Assembly (NCBI GenBank): GCA_013400975.1
Contig: WBMZ01012760.1
Coordinates: forward strand, 243,726 to 307,725
Reading direction: 5' to 3'
Length of the DNA stretch: 64,000 nucleotides
Source: Atrichornis clamosus
Taxonomy: Eukaryota > Chordata > Aves > Passeriformes > Menuridae
This document shows, one piece after another, positions 26,717-37,880 of this stretch. The notes beneath the pieces were generated by a model. The model was given only the letters and a program-made list of their open reading frames with translations, did no database searches and was not told the origin of the DNA. Each line of letters begins with the position of its first letter. Within the stretch, counting starts at the first letter, position 1. The position numbers and the translations under genes were made by a program.

Positions 26717-28198
26717 CCCAAACCAAAAAGAAAAATTAATCTCATAGACAAAGTAATAAAATGAAGCAGTCTAATCAGAGAGGTTACCCTGGAACTCATC
26801 CCTCCAATAATTAGGGTTTTCTCTTACTCCATTTTTTGATCACTCCATAACTTTGAGGTGTAGTGACAAGTATTACCTAGTACTTAGTATATATTTAGAT
26901 ATAGGCAAATTATTAGCAGTCTGAAAACAATGCCTAGAATTAAATCATTAATGCACTGTTCCCCAATTTGGGGAAAACACTCCCAAAAGTAAACCATGAT
27001 CTGGCTGGGATTTGCAAGCAGAACTCTTTAAGCTCATGCAAAACTGAGGTCCAGAAAACCCTCAAAATATGGAGATAATGAAAATCATACAGAAATATTT
27101 GGCTGAGGTTTTTTTAAAAGCCCTGTAAATCAGAGGTGTTACCTACATGTAAGCTTTGAGGAGTCAACTCAGACACCCACATGGATACAGCTCAAATTCC
27201 AACTGTTTTACTTGTCAAACCATGAGAGAAAAGGCATTCTTCCTGGAATTCTCTGCCAGCATTATCCCAAGTGGATCAAGGATGTAACGGGGGAAATACA
27301 CCAAGGAAAGGTAAAACAGGATTTCTTTTTGTTTCACAACAGGACAGTTCTCTAATGGTACTGTGCCATCATTCACCCAGAAGCATTGGGTTTTGTAACT
27401 TGAATTTTTTTTTTTTTTAAACATTACAGCTTCCATCCCTATTTCTCACATGTCACTTTGCATTATGACTATTTCTCTGAAATCCAGGCTAATTAAGCCT
27501 GCTTCAGAAATCAGGGCTTGAGGTTGTCAGCCATACCTGACAACCCTTTGGACAAACAATTCTCTTCTATTTGGATGTTTAATTCAGCCTACTGAAAGTA
27601 CTTTGCTATAAGAAAATGGGGGAAAAAAGATCTAGTAAATTTTGACTAATCCAGAGAAAGATTTCTGTTTTCTTTTGGAGATAAGAGATGACAGCTTCAA
27701 CCTCCAACGATGACAGTGCATAAAGTCAATCCCATCCCTGAAATTCAGCTCAGCACTTTGGCCTCACATCCAATTAAGGAAGAGCTTCTTTCTGGCTAAA
27801 TCAAGAGGGGCCAAACAAGCCAAGTTGTCCAGTCAGTCCTTGGATCACTCTCCCATGGATCTTGGATCTGTCTTACATGGGACTGGAGATAAGCACAGAG
27901 CAAGACACATCCAACAGCAAAACACCAATGATTTCATATTTTGCCACCAATAGCTCACATAATTCAGCTCAAATTCAGTGGCAGTCTCACCAGGCCAGCT
28001 GAAGGTGTTTTTCTTTCATTCCGATTTATTCCAGGATATCTTCACTTATTGAATTAGACAAAAGCCAAACTTTTCAAAATTATGGTTATCTCACTCCAGA
28101 ACTGTTTCAGCCTCATGCTGTGTGACTTCTCCACAAAACCAAGTTGATGTGAGATTTCCTTCCCAATATTTCAGAGGGAAGACGCATTTCCTTTTTAC

Positions 28199-28276
28199 CT
28201 GAAATGGAGACTGGCTGTTGTAATTCTTGATCTCCTTGTTGGCTCCCCGGAACAGCAGCACCCTTGCACAGCTCTC
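28199..28276 (-). CDS. SHANK2: SHANK2 coding exon 8: ankyrin repeats 6-7
   Basis: A 78-nt exon, phase 0 at both ends, encoding residues 343-368 (ESCARVLLFRGANKEIKNYN then SQSPFQ). Acceptor TTTTTCACAG, donor TTTCAG|GTAAAA. It finishes ankyrin repeat 6 and begins the next, which continues in the exon at 10559-10625 across a 17.6 kb intron. Confidence 0.96.
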
Positions 28277-31200
28277 CTGTGAAAAAGGCAGAAAAGGAAA
28301 TTTGTTCATGAGGGTCTTTAGGCACTAAAGAGACTGGGACTACTAAGAGGCTAGGAGGTGTTTCATACAAATTTTCATGAATAAAAAATAAACAAATTAA
28401 ATAATCTGAGAATTTAAATTGTTAAAATAGCATTTTAAATATAAATAAACAAGGTTTCAGGTGCTTTGCAGTTCATTAGAAACAATATGCAAGTGTGAAA
28501 AAAAACCATGGAGGAATGCGAGAGGTAAATATCTTAAATTTTTAAGCAACTGTACTGAGAAAATTCCTTACTTGAAAAGCCAGGTTTTGCAGAAAATGTT
28601 TTAGTTCAAAACAAAATTTGACTCCCATATGGTTTTTTGCTTGTTTTGTAGGAAAAACAGTACTGTTCACAGTACAGTAAACAGTACCTGGGATCAATTA
28701 TTAGGATTATATCCTTCCCTGCTGCTAAAAATTAAACAAAGCAGTTTTACCACTTATTTTGTTGGGGGTTTTTTTCAACTTACCCTCGATTTTAAACACT
28801 TCATGTATGATTATTTTTTAATATACATGAAATTATTTGATCTCTCTATACACACTGCACTGACCAGTCGTACTGTTTCTCTTTTCCCCTAAAAAATATT
28901 AACAGTTACAGCACAAAGAGAAAAGTTGGGCTTCAGACCCTCCAAGATGAGAAAATGTGCAAAGGAAATGCTGTATAAAAAATTTATTTTGACCAATACA
29001 GTGCACTGCTTAAACCATTACTCTCCATGTCTGTTAAATATGACTGACCATAACCTGGTAGAAACCCTCAGTAGTTCTGAGTGGATCCTCACAATTTTTT
29101 GATGACTCCTTTATGGTCTCTATTTCCTACCTGTCATCTTTACTGTACATCTTGGGATCTTATGCAAACATTTCAAAGTGGTTTGACATTCCCTCAAATA
29201 TTGTTATTAATTTTGTTGTGCTTTCTGGATTTCTTGACATGCTGTGTTATGGAGTTCTACCTAATGAGGTATTTTCCATGTGCTACCTTTCACTTGGAAC
29301 AGTAAATTCACAGTCAGAGAAAACAAATCGCATAATTTAGGTATTTTAGTGACAGAATTAAAGCTTATTCACTAGACTCTGAGCCATAGGCTAATTTGCA
29401 GAAATTACGGTTGAAAATAATTTCTGTCGTTGTGTTTTCTAATTCATCACACTGGATTTTTGGTCCCATTACGTGTCCTCATCACAGGGCTGCCCTAAGT
29501 GTATCTGGAAGGGAGGTTATCCTACCTGTTCCTTGACCGTCTGAATCAACAGAATGGACCAAGATGGTAAATTTACAATTATTTCTTAGATTATAGGCTT
29601 TACTAATCTATAATTAACTGAAATAGTCTCATTTGTTTGCACCGAAATCTGCACCTTAGGTGTGTTCTCTCTACCTCTAAACATAGGATGATCAATTCCC
29701 AATTTTAATCAAGAACTTGAGGATATAAACAATTATATTGAGAAACATACTGTATTTATTGTCTGATTATTCATTTGGTTATCAGAATAAATCATTCAAC
29801 ATTACAAAATGAAAAGAATTACATATTTTAAAACTCCCTATAAAATTTAACTTAGCTGTCTGCACTGTAATAAAAACATGCAAAGGGATTTATTAACTAA
29901 ATGGTTTTGATTAGAAAAGTTTTGCCAAAATCTTCAAGAGTTGTTCAACATCAAACAAAAACCCAAAACAACTTATTTGGCGTAAGTACTGCATTTGATT
30001 AATTATTTATCTTTTTTAATTCTTTCGAAACAGAAACATTCTTAACCTCACCCTCTCTCTTTTTTGTTTCCTCCCCATCTGTCATATTAGACTCAATTTG
30101 TTGTCTGGGAGCTAATTATCTGATTTAATGCTACAACAGCTTTCAGCTCAAATCCAATCCTCTGAGTGAAAAAAGGCACATTTCATCCCAGCAAAATACA
30201 GAGGCATAAGATGTGCCTGGGATGCACCCAGTTACTGCATGGCCGTGGAACAACTTTCAAAAACGAATTTATTCAGATCAGGACTTCGCTGATACTCAGG
30301 AAAACAAAGTTACCAACTCCAGAAAGTAACCCAAGAAAATTCCCCAGGGAAGACTGGAAGGGAAAATGAAGTGGGTAACAACTCCATCTACAGGAGTCTG
30401 GAGGTAACAGAGATAGTTCTGTCCTTCCCCTCCTCAGCACAGGTTAAGGATCACAGCATCCCAAGAAAAACTCCTTATTTCCACCTACACTAGATTAAGG
30501 AAAACAGAAGGATGACAGTGTAGGCACAAGATGTTAAACTTCCATTCACAAAGCTAAGCTCAGTCACTATGAAAATATCAACGTCATAGTGCATAACCTC
30601 TGCTAAAAGTGTATGGTCTTGAAAAATGTCAGATTACCCCCAAAATACTTTTTTTTAAGTTGAGGGTATTTTAGACCTAACTACAGAATCTGTCTTGACA
30701 GGACTTTAGAAAAAAACTAAGATGTTAATTAAGAAGCAGATGCTTTAACAGATGTTTCACTGTTTACATCTCATGCTTTCCTAATTCAATGTAATATTTT
30801 ATGTGCTGAATTTTAACATAGTTGTAAAACTCATTCCCTCCCCATCCCACCTCTGCAAAGTGGGTATATAATGCTCTCAAATCAAATGCTTCTATTACTT
30901 GTAAATGACCACCCAAGTTGTAAACAGCAAAGAATCCTGTATCTTCTGTATAGAGACATTTTCACTGTATTGTAGTTGTATTTTACAACTATTTCTTATT
31001 TAATTAAAATTTAAATTTTAGCATAACAATAAATTCTGTACAGGAAGCAAATATTTAGACATGGTATAAAGGCAAAAAACTGGTAGAGCATAATATTTTA
31101 TTTTCTAAATAATATGCATACTCTTGCTACCTACAGTGAGCAGCCTTGTTTTTAATCAGTGAACAGAACACTAATAAAATAGTTTTAATTACGTTCTTTC

Positions 31201-31506
31201 TAATTTCTAAGACCACTTTTTAGAACTTTAAGCACTTCACTGCATGCAAAATATTGTAATGACAGGACAAGGGGGAATGGCTTCAAATTGAAAGAGAAGA
31301 GTTTAGATTGGATATTGGGGGAAGAAGCCTTCCCTGAGAGGGCGGTGAGGTACTGGGGAAGCTGTGGATGCCCCATGCCTGGAAGCGGTCAAGGCCAGGT
31401 TGGATGGGGACTGGAACCTGATCTCCATGATTGTCTGAGCGCTCAGCTCCTGCTGGGGACCTGTGTCCCCGAGGGAGGAGGGCAGGACGCCGTGGCAGGG
31501 TCTCAC
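28277..31506 (-). other. SHANK2 intron 7 (3.2 kb)
   Basis: Contains a CR1 fragment at 31256-31434 next to the exon 7 donor and a small nested palindrome at 28660-28687 (arms GTACTGTT/AACAGTAC around a 12-nt loop). The rest is plain AT-rich intron with no gene signal. Confidence 0.9.
31256..31434 (+). mobile_element. CR1 LINE 3' fragment beside ankyrin exon 7
   Basis: Reads GACAGGACAAGGGGGAATGG, CTTCAAATTG, TTAGATTGGATATTGG, GGTGAGGTACTGG and CCAGGTTGGATGGGG in CR1 order, in plus orientation (antisense to SHANK2). It lacks the final 3' tail. It ends about 72 bp from the exon 7 donor. Confidence 0.9.
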
Positions 31507-31623
31507 CTGGTTGTAGAGGGCACAGATGTGCAGGGCCGTGTTTCCCGAGGCGTTCTGCGCGCACATGTCGGCGCCGTAGAACAGGAGGTGCTCCAGGTGC
31601 TGCACGTGTCCATACCTGCAAGC
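31507..31623 (-). CDS. SHANK2: SHANK2 coding exon 7: ankyrin repeats 5-6
   Basis: A 117-nt exon, phase 0 on both sides, encoding residues 304-342: ACRYGHVQHLEHLLFYGADM then CAQNASGNTALHICALYNQ. Acceptor TCTGCCCAG, donor AACCAG|GTGAGA. It is far more GC- and CpG-rich than its neighbours, with most third positions G or C, although the protein is ordinary SHANK2. A CR1 LINE fragment lies only about 70 bp downstream of its donor in intron 7. The ACRYGHVQHLEHLLFYGA segment is almost invariant among SHANKs. Confidence 0.97.
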
Positions 31624-33843
31624 CTGGGCAGACATCCAGTAATATTGTGGTTATTATGCAACCTAGGCAAGCGTTACAGGTGAAGATTTTTAGCAGAAAA
31701 GGTACTGGTTTTACTCAGGGTCTAATTTTTAATGAGAGTGCTGAACACCCAGACGTGCATTCCTGCACAAACTCCAGCGTGGACACTTCAGGTACAGCAA
31801 CTCTGTGCTTGAATTTATCCATCTGCTTATTTTGGGAATAGCAGCTTAAGGGATCAAGAAAATACTACCTCTGGAACTTTTTATCTTCTAATATTCGTGA
31901 CCGTCAAATGTGACAAGCAGGCAGTTTTTTATCCTGCTACTCTCCGGAACATTGCCCACCAGATGGCACTGAAGATGATCAGATTTCCAAAGCTTTTCCT
32001 TCTAAGGAGTGCAACCAGTTTGGGGAAATCTGGCCAAAATTCAAGTAATAACCTTCTCTGTTCTGTGATGTCAAGCAGACACACAGCAAACACATGGCAC
32101 TGATCCAAGAGAGGGAAAAATCTTCAGGAGTTACTTCATCTGTCACATAAATAAAAGGTTAGACCCTGGATACTTGGAAATAAGACTCTGTGAATTAGAA
32201 ACTTTCTTGATTAGCAAATAAGATTGAGAAAAACCACGGTAATTCTAGTCATCAGTCTCTTTTGCTTCAATATCTTCTTCCCTATGGCCCACTGATCAAG
32301 CACCTCCCAATTTCTAATGGTCTGAACTTCGTGCCATCTCAGATCAGCATCATTCCTATATAAGACAGAATTTAAGCTGAGAAATACAGGTATAGAAATC
32401 CATTCAGTCTGTTTTAGGTACCTAATTACTCCTGAATTCAGTGGGAGGTACAAACTGACACACCTCAATTGGATCTACAATTGGGATGAGAAAAATTAAG
32501 TGTACTGCTCAGTGCACAAATTAAATCACCATTCCCCTTATTTCATTGAGGAATGCTTGAATTATTGATTAGGGGAAACAGATCACTCATAATCTAGATG
32601 TAAACACTGATTTACTTAGGATTACAGTCAATAGAGTGGGTTTGGAAAGCTCTATTTCATTACAAGAAATAACAATCTTATGGGTATGAGGCTGGGGTTT
32701 AAAAATAGGGAGATTTTCTCTATATTTTCAGAGTCCACATCTAGAAAATCCATTTCCTCCACATCCTCAGAAACTATAGTAAAAAATTAATCTTTTTTTT
32801 TTTCCCCCTGCTCTAGAGATGGATCCAAACAACCTCAATCTGAATATACTTAGTGAAAAAGCTCAGATCCCTGCCCAATCTGGGTCCAAAAGCTCCCTCC
32901 CATTTCTTTCCAAGAAAAGAAGAAGAAAAATTTACTAAAGAGTTTAGTGCACAGGCAAGAAAGCGAGTCTAGATGACCTAGGCAGGCCTATAAGGTTGAT
33001 TATTTTTATCTTTATTTATCTGACCATATCAGAGCAGTTCCAATTTTTATAATTCTCCAAACTCATCCATATAGAAAAATGGCATCAAGTAGCTGCAATG
33101 TCATTGGGGCTATTAAAATCCTTAAACTTTGTAGATTACTGAGTTTATCACTATGCAAAGAGAAATTAATAGAGCATTCTTACACGACCACTGCAAAATA
33201 TTCAGGCCTTTCTGGAGAGGACAATAAGAGTTCAAAGAAAAAGGGTGGGTTTTTTCAGAAAAAAAACCCCATTAATCTTAGCAGACTACTCTTAAAAAAA
33301 TCATTTTTCTTTATAGAGCACAAGGAATGAAAAACTGACTCAAACCGTGGGTTTGTAAGGGTTTAACATCCATCAGTGCAACTCATGGATGGATCCCAGC
33401 AGCGGGATCCTGAACCCAAATCTTCCTGTAAAGCTCAGCAGACACAAAGGAGAAATTACTGTGACAAACACACAAGCAGCATTACCAAGGACTCTGACAC
33501 TGGCATCTCACAAAAAGAATGAGCTACACTTTTTTACCGAAGTGCCACGAACAGGATGCTGAACTTCCAAGAGCCAACAACACAAATACTACCAGCGCAA
33601 TTTCTGCAGTAAAATCCACAGTGACCAGAGGATTTCAAAGTTACAGAACACCACTGGAAGTTTTCTACTTCTAATTCACCAAAGCAGCATGCAAAGTGAA
33701 TAAAAAATAAAAAAGCAAACAGAAAAAGGAAGAAATTTCTTACTTGAATGTCCACAGACTTCAAAATAGCACTTAACCATAGAACAACCATGGCACATTT
33801 CCTCATGCAAGTTCAGCTCCAAACAAAACGCCATCTTTCCTAC
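31624..33843 (-). other. SHANK2 intron 6 (2.2 kb)
   Basis: AT-rich intron with no repeat, gene or RNA signal that I can recognise, apart from ordinary T and A runs (for example near 32790-32805). Confidence 0.85.
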
Positions 33844-34011
33844 CTGATGAATTTCTTGCCATCCATTTTCATCCTTGCAGCTGACTGTAGCATGTTCATG
33901 AAGTAAGAGCTCACAGCAGAAGGGGTCCCCTCCCACCACGGCCGTGTGGTACAGTGGGGTCAGGCCACAGCTGTCCTTGTAGTTGGGAGATGCTCCCAGC
34001 TCTAAAAGGGT
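33844..34011 (-). CDS. SHANK2: SHANK2 coding exon 6: ankyrin repeats 3-5
   Basis: A 168-nt exon, phase 0 at both ends, encoding residues 248-303. It starts TLLELGASPNYKDSCGLTPL, continues through the ankyrin unit YHTAVVGGDPFCCELLLHEH, and ends DENGWQEIHQ. Acceptor TTGCTTTCAG, donor CATCAG|GTAGGA. The ankyrin block of SHANK proteins binds partners such as SHARPIN and alpha-fodrin (family knowledge). No frameshift or stop is present. Confidence 0.97.
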
Positions 34012-34791
34012 CTGAAAGCAATCACAGGCTGTGAAAAAGATATTTTGGAGGGCCTTCCACCTACAAAAGGTCTTCACCTGACAAAGTAAAAGGTTGATCA
34101 TTGGCATAACATAGGTTTTGCTCACTTGTATATCTGCTTAACAGACTAAGTTAAGCAAGAAATGACCTTGGAAGAATCAGGATCTAAAGGAATCCATGGG
34201 GATAGCACAGAAAGGAGGAGTGGCAATGCCCAGTTTCCATCCTCTCACTAAGTTCAGAAATCTCAGCTCTGAAAGTGCTGCATCACCTTTGCAACACATT
34301 CCCCTCTTCAGTTACAAGGTGCTTTATCAAGAATGTCACGCAATTTGAATATCTGTCAAAAGGAAATAAGCAAAAGCCATAAGCCTGAGACTTAATCTAG
34401 ACTATGAATATGATTTAAGAATAGCTGCTAAAATACAAAAGAAAACTGAAGAGACTGTGGTAAGGTATAATGTGCACTGGAAGTTACTTTCAAAGCGAGA
34501 AGTGACAATAATGCTGTTCCTATTTCCTCAGACAGATCTTTCCCAGTGTATCAATGAATAAGCTTAAATTTCACCACTTTTTCTTCCTACCAAAAAAAAA
34601 TTTAAAATCAGACATTAAAATGCCCTTTATTGAAAAGAAATCGTACGATTTGAAAGCCATCAGAAAGCACTAGAACAAGCACATATTAAAAGACCCATTG
34701 AGGACAGTACATTAATTAACAGAAAACATTCTCCTTTATGGATTTTTTTAACAATAAGATAACATATACATTTGCTCCTGGAGGTGTTTAC
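34012..34791 (-). other. SHANK2 intron 5 (780 bp)
   Basis: Short intron between ankyrin exons 5 and 6. Nothing else recognised. Confidence 0.9.
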
Positions 34792-34943
34792 CTTGAGGGC
34801 TACCTGGTTCTTGGCTCTGGCTGCTTTGTGCAGAGCTGTCATTCCATCCCTGGCTCTGAAGTCTAAATGTGCTCCGCCATTTTTCAGAGCTTTTATCACT
34901 TCCACTGTGTTGTCAAGCTGAGCTGCCAAAGTTAGGGGTGTTT
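34792..34943 (-). CDS. SHANK2: SHANK2 coding exon 5: ankyrin repeats 2-3
   Basis: A 152-nt exon that completes E197 and encodes residues to 247. The acceptor is TCTCTTTCCTTAG and the donor CTCAAG|GTAAAC, ending phase 0. It contains a full ankyrin unit, (E)TPLTLAAQLDNTVEVIKAL...GAHLDFRARD, and the first half of the next, GMTALHKAARAKNQVALK. The TPLxLAA and TALHKAA motifs mark the ankyrin helix starts. The preceding intron (upstream, at higher coordinates) holds the N and the 97-bp duplication described separately. The exon itself is intact. Confidence 0.97.
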
Positions 34944-35295
34944 CTAAGGAAAGAGAATAGGATACACTTGGAAAAAGGTGAGCAAAACTGTAAAATAAAG
35001 TTAAATTATAAAATACTGGTAAGCTAAAAATGCTGCTCAAAGAAAATCATAAATTATCAATTATCTCCTTNAAAGGTGAGCAAAACTGTAAAATAAAGTT
35101 AAATTATAAAATACTGGTAAGCTAAAAATGCTGCTCAAAGAAAATCATAAATTATCAATTATCTCCTTTGGACAGCAAAGCCATACAGATTCCATTAGCC
35201 CAGAGTTGTGAAGGAATGTGTGAGATTCAGCCTGTTAATTTTGCTTTAACAAACTCAAGGTACTCCTTTATGCTGCTTGGTTTTATTGCTCTGAC
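34944..35295 (-). other. SHANK2 intron 4 with assembly gap
   Basis: 352 bp as given, of which 98 bp (one N plus one duplicate copy) are probably artificial, so the true intron is likely about 254 bp. Both splice sites lie outside the duplicated part. Confidence 0.9.
34974..35168 (+). repeat. 97-bp perfect duplication around a single N (probable contig-join artefact)
   Basis: 34974-35070 and 35072-35168 are identical over 97 bp, starting AAAGGTGAGCAAAACTGTAA and ending ATTATCTCCTT, and are separated only by one N at 35071. This is the pattern left when two contigs that overlap are placed end to end with a gap character instead of being merged. A real tandem duplication would not normally be centred on an unresolved base. 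Confidence 0.92.
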
Positions 35296-35404
35296 CTCCA
35301 CTTTCTAGGTCATGATAGTTTGGGTCCAGTCCACGGTCCAACATCTTTGTCATTTTTTCCACAGAGAGATGGTGGACATGATCCATAAATTTTCTCAAAT
35401 TAGC
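35296..35404 (-). CDS. SHANK2: SHANK2 coding exon 4: linker and first ankyrin repeat
   Basis: A 109-nt exon encoding residues 161-196 plus the first base of codon 197. It starts ANLRKFMDHVHHLSVEK and ends DRGLDPNYHDLESG. The acceptor is CTTTGTTTCAG. The donor, GGAG|GTCAGA, has C rather than A/G at +3 and is the weakest donor in the gene here. It is accepted because the phase-1 join to the next exon restores E197 exactly. This exon is the most divergent of the set: compared with my recollection of human SHANK2 it has about ten changes in 36 residues, several in the SHANK3 direction (ANL, KFMDHV). Confidence 0.93.
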
Positions 35405-35972
35405 CTGAAACAAAGAGTGACAAATGAATTGTGGTTTTGGAAATAAAATTTTAACTAAAAATTAAATATTCTGTCAATTGATGCCCACACCCCTTGACAT
35501 CATTGAAAGTAGTTATTCACATTCCTGGAGACCCTGACTTTATACTGAGAGCATCAACCCTACAGTTTATAATGTTCAAAAGTCAGAGAGTCTTGCTTTT
35601 GTAGCTTTAAGGGAAAAATGAGTGAAAGATTTATTCAGTAAGAAAACAGGCTAGTCTATGGTGCTCATTGCTATTATTATGACCTCCACATGAGTCTAAA
35701 GACCTAGATCTGCATTTTTGCAGCATGCTGCAAGCACTATGTATTTACAAAGTAAGGTTCATTTAAAATTACTGGTATCTATACGGAAGAGTCAAAGATA
35801 GGAATTTTTCTATGAGGCAAATTCCCAGATCACCATTCCCACATTGGCAGCACAAACTCGTCGGTTGTTCAGCAGGTGGCCCTGGTGGTAATGAACTCCT
35901 ACTTATTTCCAGTTTCTCAGACATGACTTCGCTGAGTAGGTAATTGCTAACTCCTCCAGGAAATGGGGATAC
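35405..35972 (-). other. SHANK2 intron 3 (568 bp)
   Basis: Short intron between the SPN/linker exon 3 and ankyrin exon 4. Nothing else recognised. Confidence 0.9.
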
Positions 35973-36044
35973 CTTGGTGTGAAGCTTGGCCAGCTGTTTT
36001 TCATCAAGGTTGAACTGTTTGTACACTCTTTTCTTGTATCGAAA
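35973..36044 (-). CDS. SHANK2: SHANK2 coding exon 3: end of SPN domain / linker
   Basis: A 72-nt exon encoding residues 137-160, starting FRYKKRVYKQ and ending LAKLHTK. Acceptor TCCTCCCCCAG, donor ACCAAG|GTATCC, phase 0 on both sides. It closes the SPN fold and starts the linker to the ankyrin repeats. In SHANK3 the SPN and ankyrin parts pack together in a closed form, and this segment would be at that interface. The sequence is close to the mammalian one as I remember it (FRYKKRVYKQANLDEKQLAK). Confidence 0.95.
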
Positions 36045-37676
36045 CTGGGGGAGGAAAAGAAGAATAAATTTTATAACTTAAAACTCATAACATAATTTGC
36101 TGACCTTACCAGAAACTATCATCCACGATGATGTAGATTTAGCCAAAATTTTAAAAAGTTTAATATTTCATTTTGAATATTCACCAATAAACAGCAGTCT
36201 GCTTAACATACAAACATCATAGTTTTACATCATTTAAACAAAATTCAAATCTTGTTTGAATATACTGGGATCAGTGGAGGTGTGTGGGAAATGAGATCAG
36301 CCTCTAGAATCTACAGAAATAAGCCAGAATTGCAGTGAAGAGAGCTTTTCCCTAAGGATTTCTGTGCAGTATCATTTAGAATCTCAGGCAGAAAGAGCTG
36401 GGAAGGCATGTTAAATAAAAAAATATTTCAAAATATCAGCTTAGCATTTCTGAAATTTAAAAAAAAAGTAGGAAGAACTGACACATGAGAATAGTTCTCC
36501 TGATGTTGAACAGGACTGGTTTTGTGAGTGAGGTTCTGAGGATTGCCTCTCTTTTTGGCTGAAACTCACTCACATTTTATCCTGAGCAGTTTGCTACCCT
36601 ACAGCTGCAGTAGCAAGATCTGTAGCAAAACTCATGGGGGTTTCCATAGCTATAATGTACTATTACCTCGTTTTCCCATGCAGAATCCCAGGAATGCAGC
36701 CTCTCTGTGGGGCAAGGGGACTGCATTGAATGAGGCTTTACTACCAGATTTTCACAAGATCACTTTTAACCCCTCAGTTGCTGCAGCTAACTCTCATGAA
36801 ACATGACAGAAAACATTAAAGGGACTGTTTAATTCTTAATTACAGACCTCAGTGACTGCAACTCTGAAATAAACTGCTAGAAAAGCTAAGACTTGAAGCC
36901 TTCTCAGGACCCTGGTTCTTTTCTCTTGGATTTGTGTTATAGTGAAGTCCATTAACTGCACATTATTAATGGTTGATCTACCACCATACAGGCAATACCA
37001 AAATCAATTAAATACCAGTTTCATGCCCCAGTTTCCTGCTATACTGTCTTTCAGTGGGATCTGGCTCTGCTCCAAATTTGCCCAATGCCATAAAAGTTCT
37101 GCCCAGCTTATCCCCAGCTGCAGAGCCTCTGCAGGAGCAACAGAGAGGGGGGAAATTCCAGTACACAGCCTCTCCTCCCTGGCTGCTTTCCCAGGAGACA
37201 GACAGAAGCCATGGGTGCACACTGAAGGATAGCACAGAGGGAAGTAGATGGGGAAAAAAAAAAAAAAAAAGAAAAAAAGGCTTCACTGGGACAATGATCT
37301 CTTTGGGAGAGAGCAAAGGCTTGTTTTCCAGCAACTGTTACCCTACTATTGCAAACCTCAGAGACCCTAAAGCTTCACCTGGAGCTTTACATGTCTTTAT
37401 TAAATCACAGAATAACATCTGCCGTGTCCTCAGAAGAGGAAAAGTCCCAAACCATCTCTCCCAGAGAGGCTGGTTCTTGGCAACCTTTCGGGGATGACAC
37501 AGGGAGCAGCTCCCCTGACCAAGTGAAAGCCAGCACTTCTGTGAGGAAGGGCTCGAGCTCAGACTTGCTGATAACTATTTCCCAGCTGGAATTCAGGTGC
37601 ACGCAAACCTCAGATACAGATTTCTGCACATTTTATGTCAGAATACAAACCCTTCAGATGGTAGGTCTAAAAATAC
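36045..37676 (-). other. SHANK2 intron 2-3 boundary region (1.6 kb, between coding exons 2 and 3)
   Basis: Holds an A-rich run at 37254-37278 and otherwise unremarkable sequence. Open frames in 36942-37497 on both strands have no recognisable product. Confidence 0.85.
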
Positions 37677-37880
37677 CTCAAGTGAGGGGACTCCTTTATT
37701 CACTGGCTGTGGGTATTCCCTCAGAAGTCGCTCCTCATCCAAAAACTTCCCATCTCTACCGTTGCTTGCAGGCTGGAACAGTCCATAATTCAGGACATCT
37801 TTCAAACTCTGATTCAAAGTGCACAAAATCCGTTGCTTTGCAACCCACACTGAAGATTCTGGATTAAATCTAATGCATTT
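37677..37880 (-). CDS. SHANK2: SHANK2 coding exon 2: SPN domain core
   Basis: Encodes residues 69-136 (204 nt, phase 0 at both ends). The acceptor is TCTCTTTGCAG and the donor CTTGAG|GTATTT. The sequence opens KCIRFNPESSVWVAKQRILC and contains NYGLFQPASNGRDGKFLDEE, the most conserved part of the SPN domain in all SHANKs. K69, the first codon, aligns with SHANK3 K22, the second key Ras/Rap-binding residue. The R59-K69 spacing of ten residues matches R12-K22. The long open frame on the opposite strand here is a shadow of this exon. Confidence 0.97.

Larger units (their letters stand above)
10626..28198 (-). other. SHANK2 intron 8 (17.6 kb)
   Basis: The largest intron in view. It contains CR1 fragments at 12126-12165 and 13073-13410, a 24-bp tandem duplication at 20705-20761, a TA-rich microsatellite at 23893-23953, a C10A11 run at 26696-26716, and a very AT-rich stretch at about 18890-19620 with many TAATTA-type homeodomain-like motifs. 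A mild CpG cluster lies near 18185-18260. No SHANK2 exon or other gene is recognised. Confidence 0.85.

Noticed and set aside
37349..37867. 172-codon plus-strand open frame
   Set aside because: Its 3' half is antisense to the SHANK2 SPN exon 37677-37880, and the remainder has no recognisable domain.
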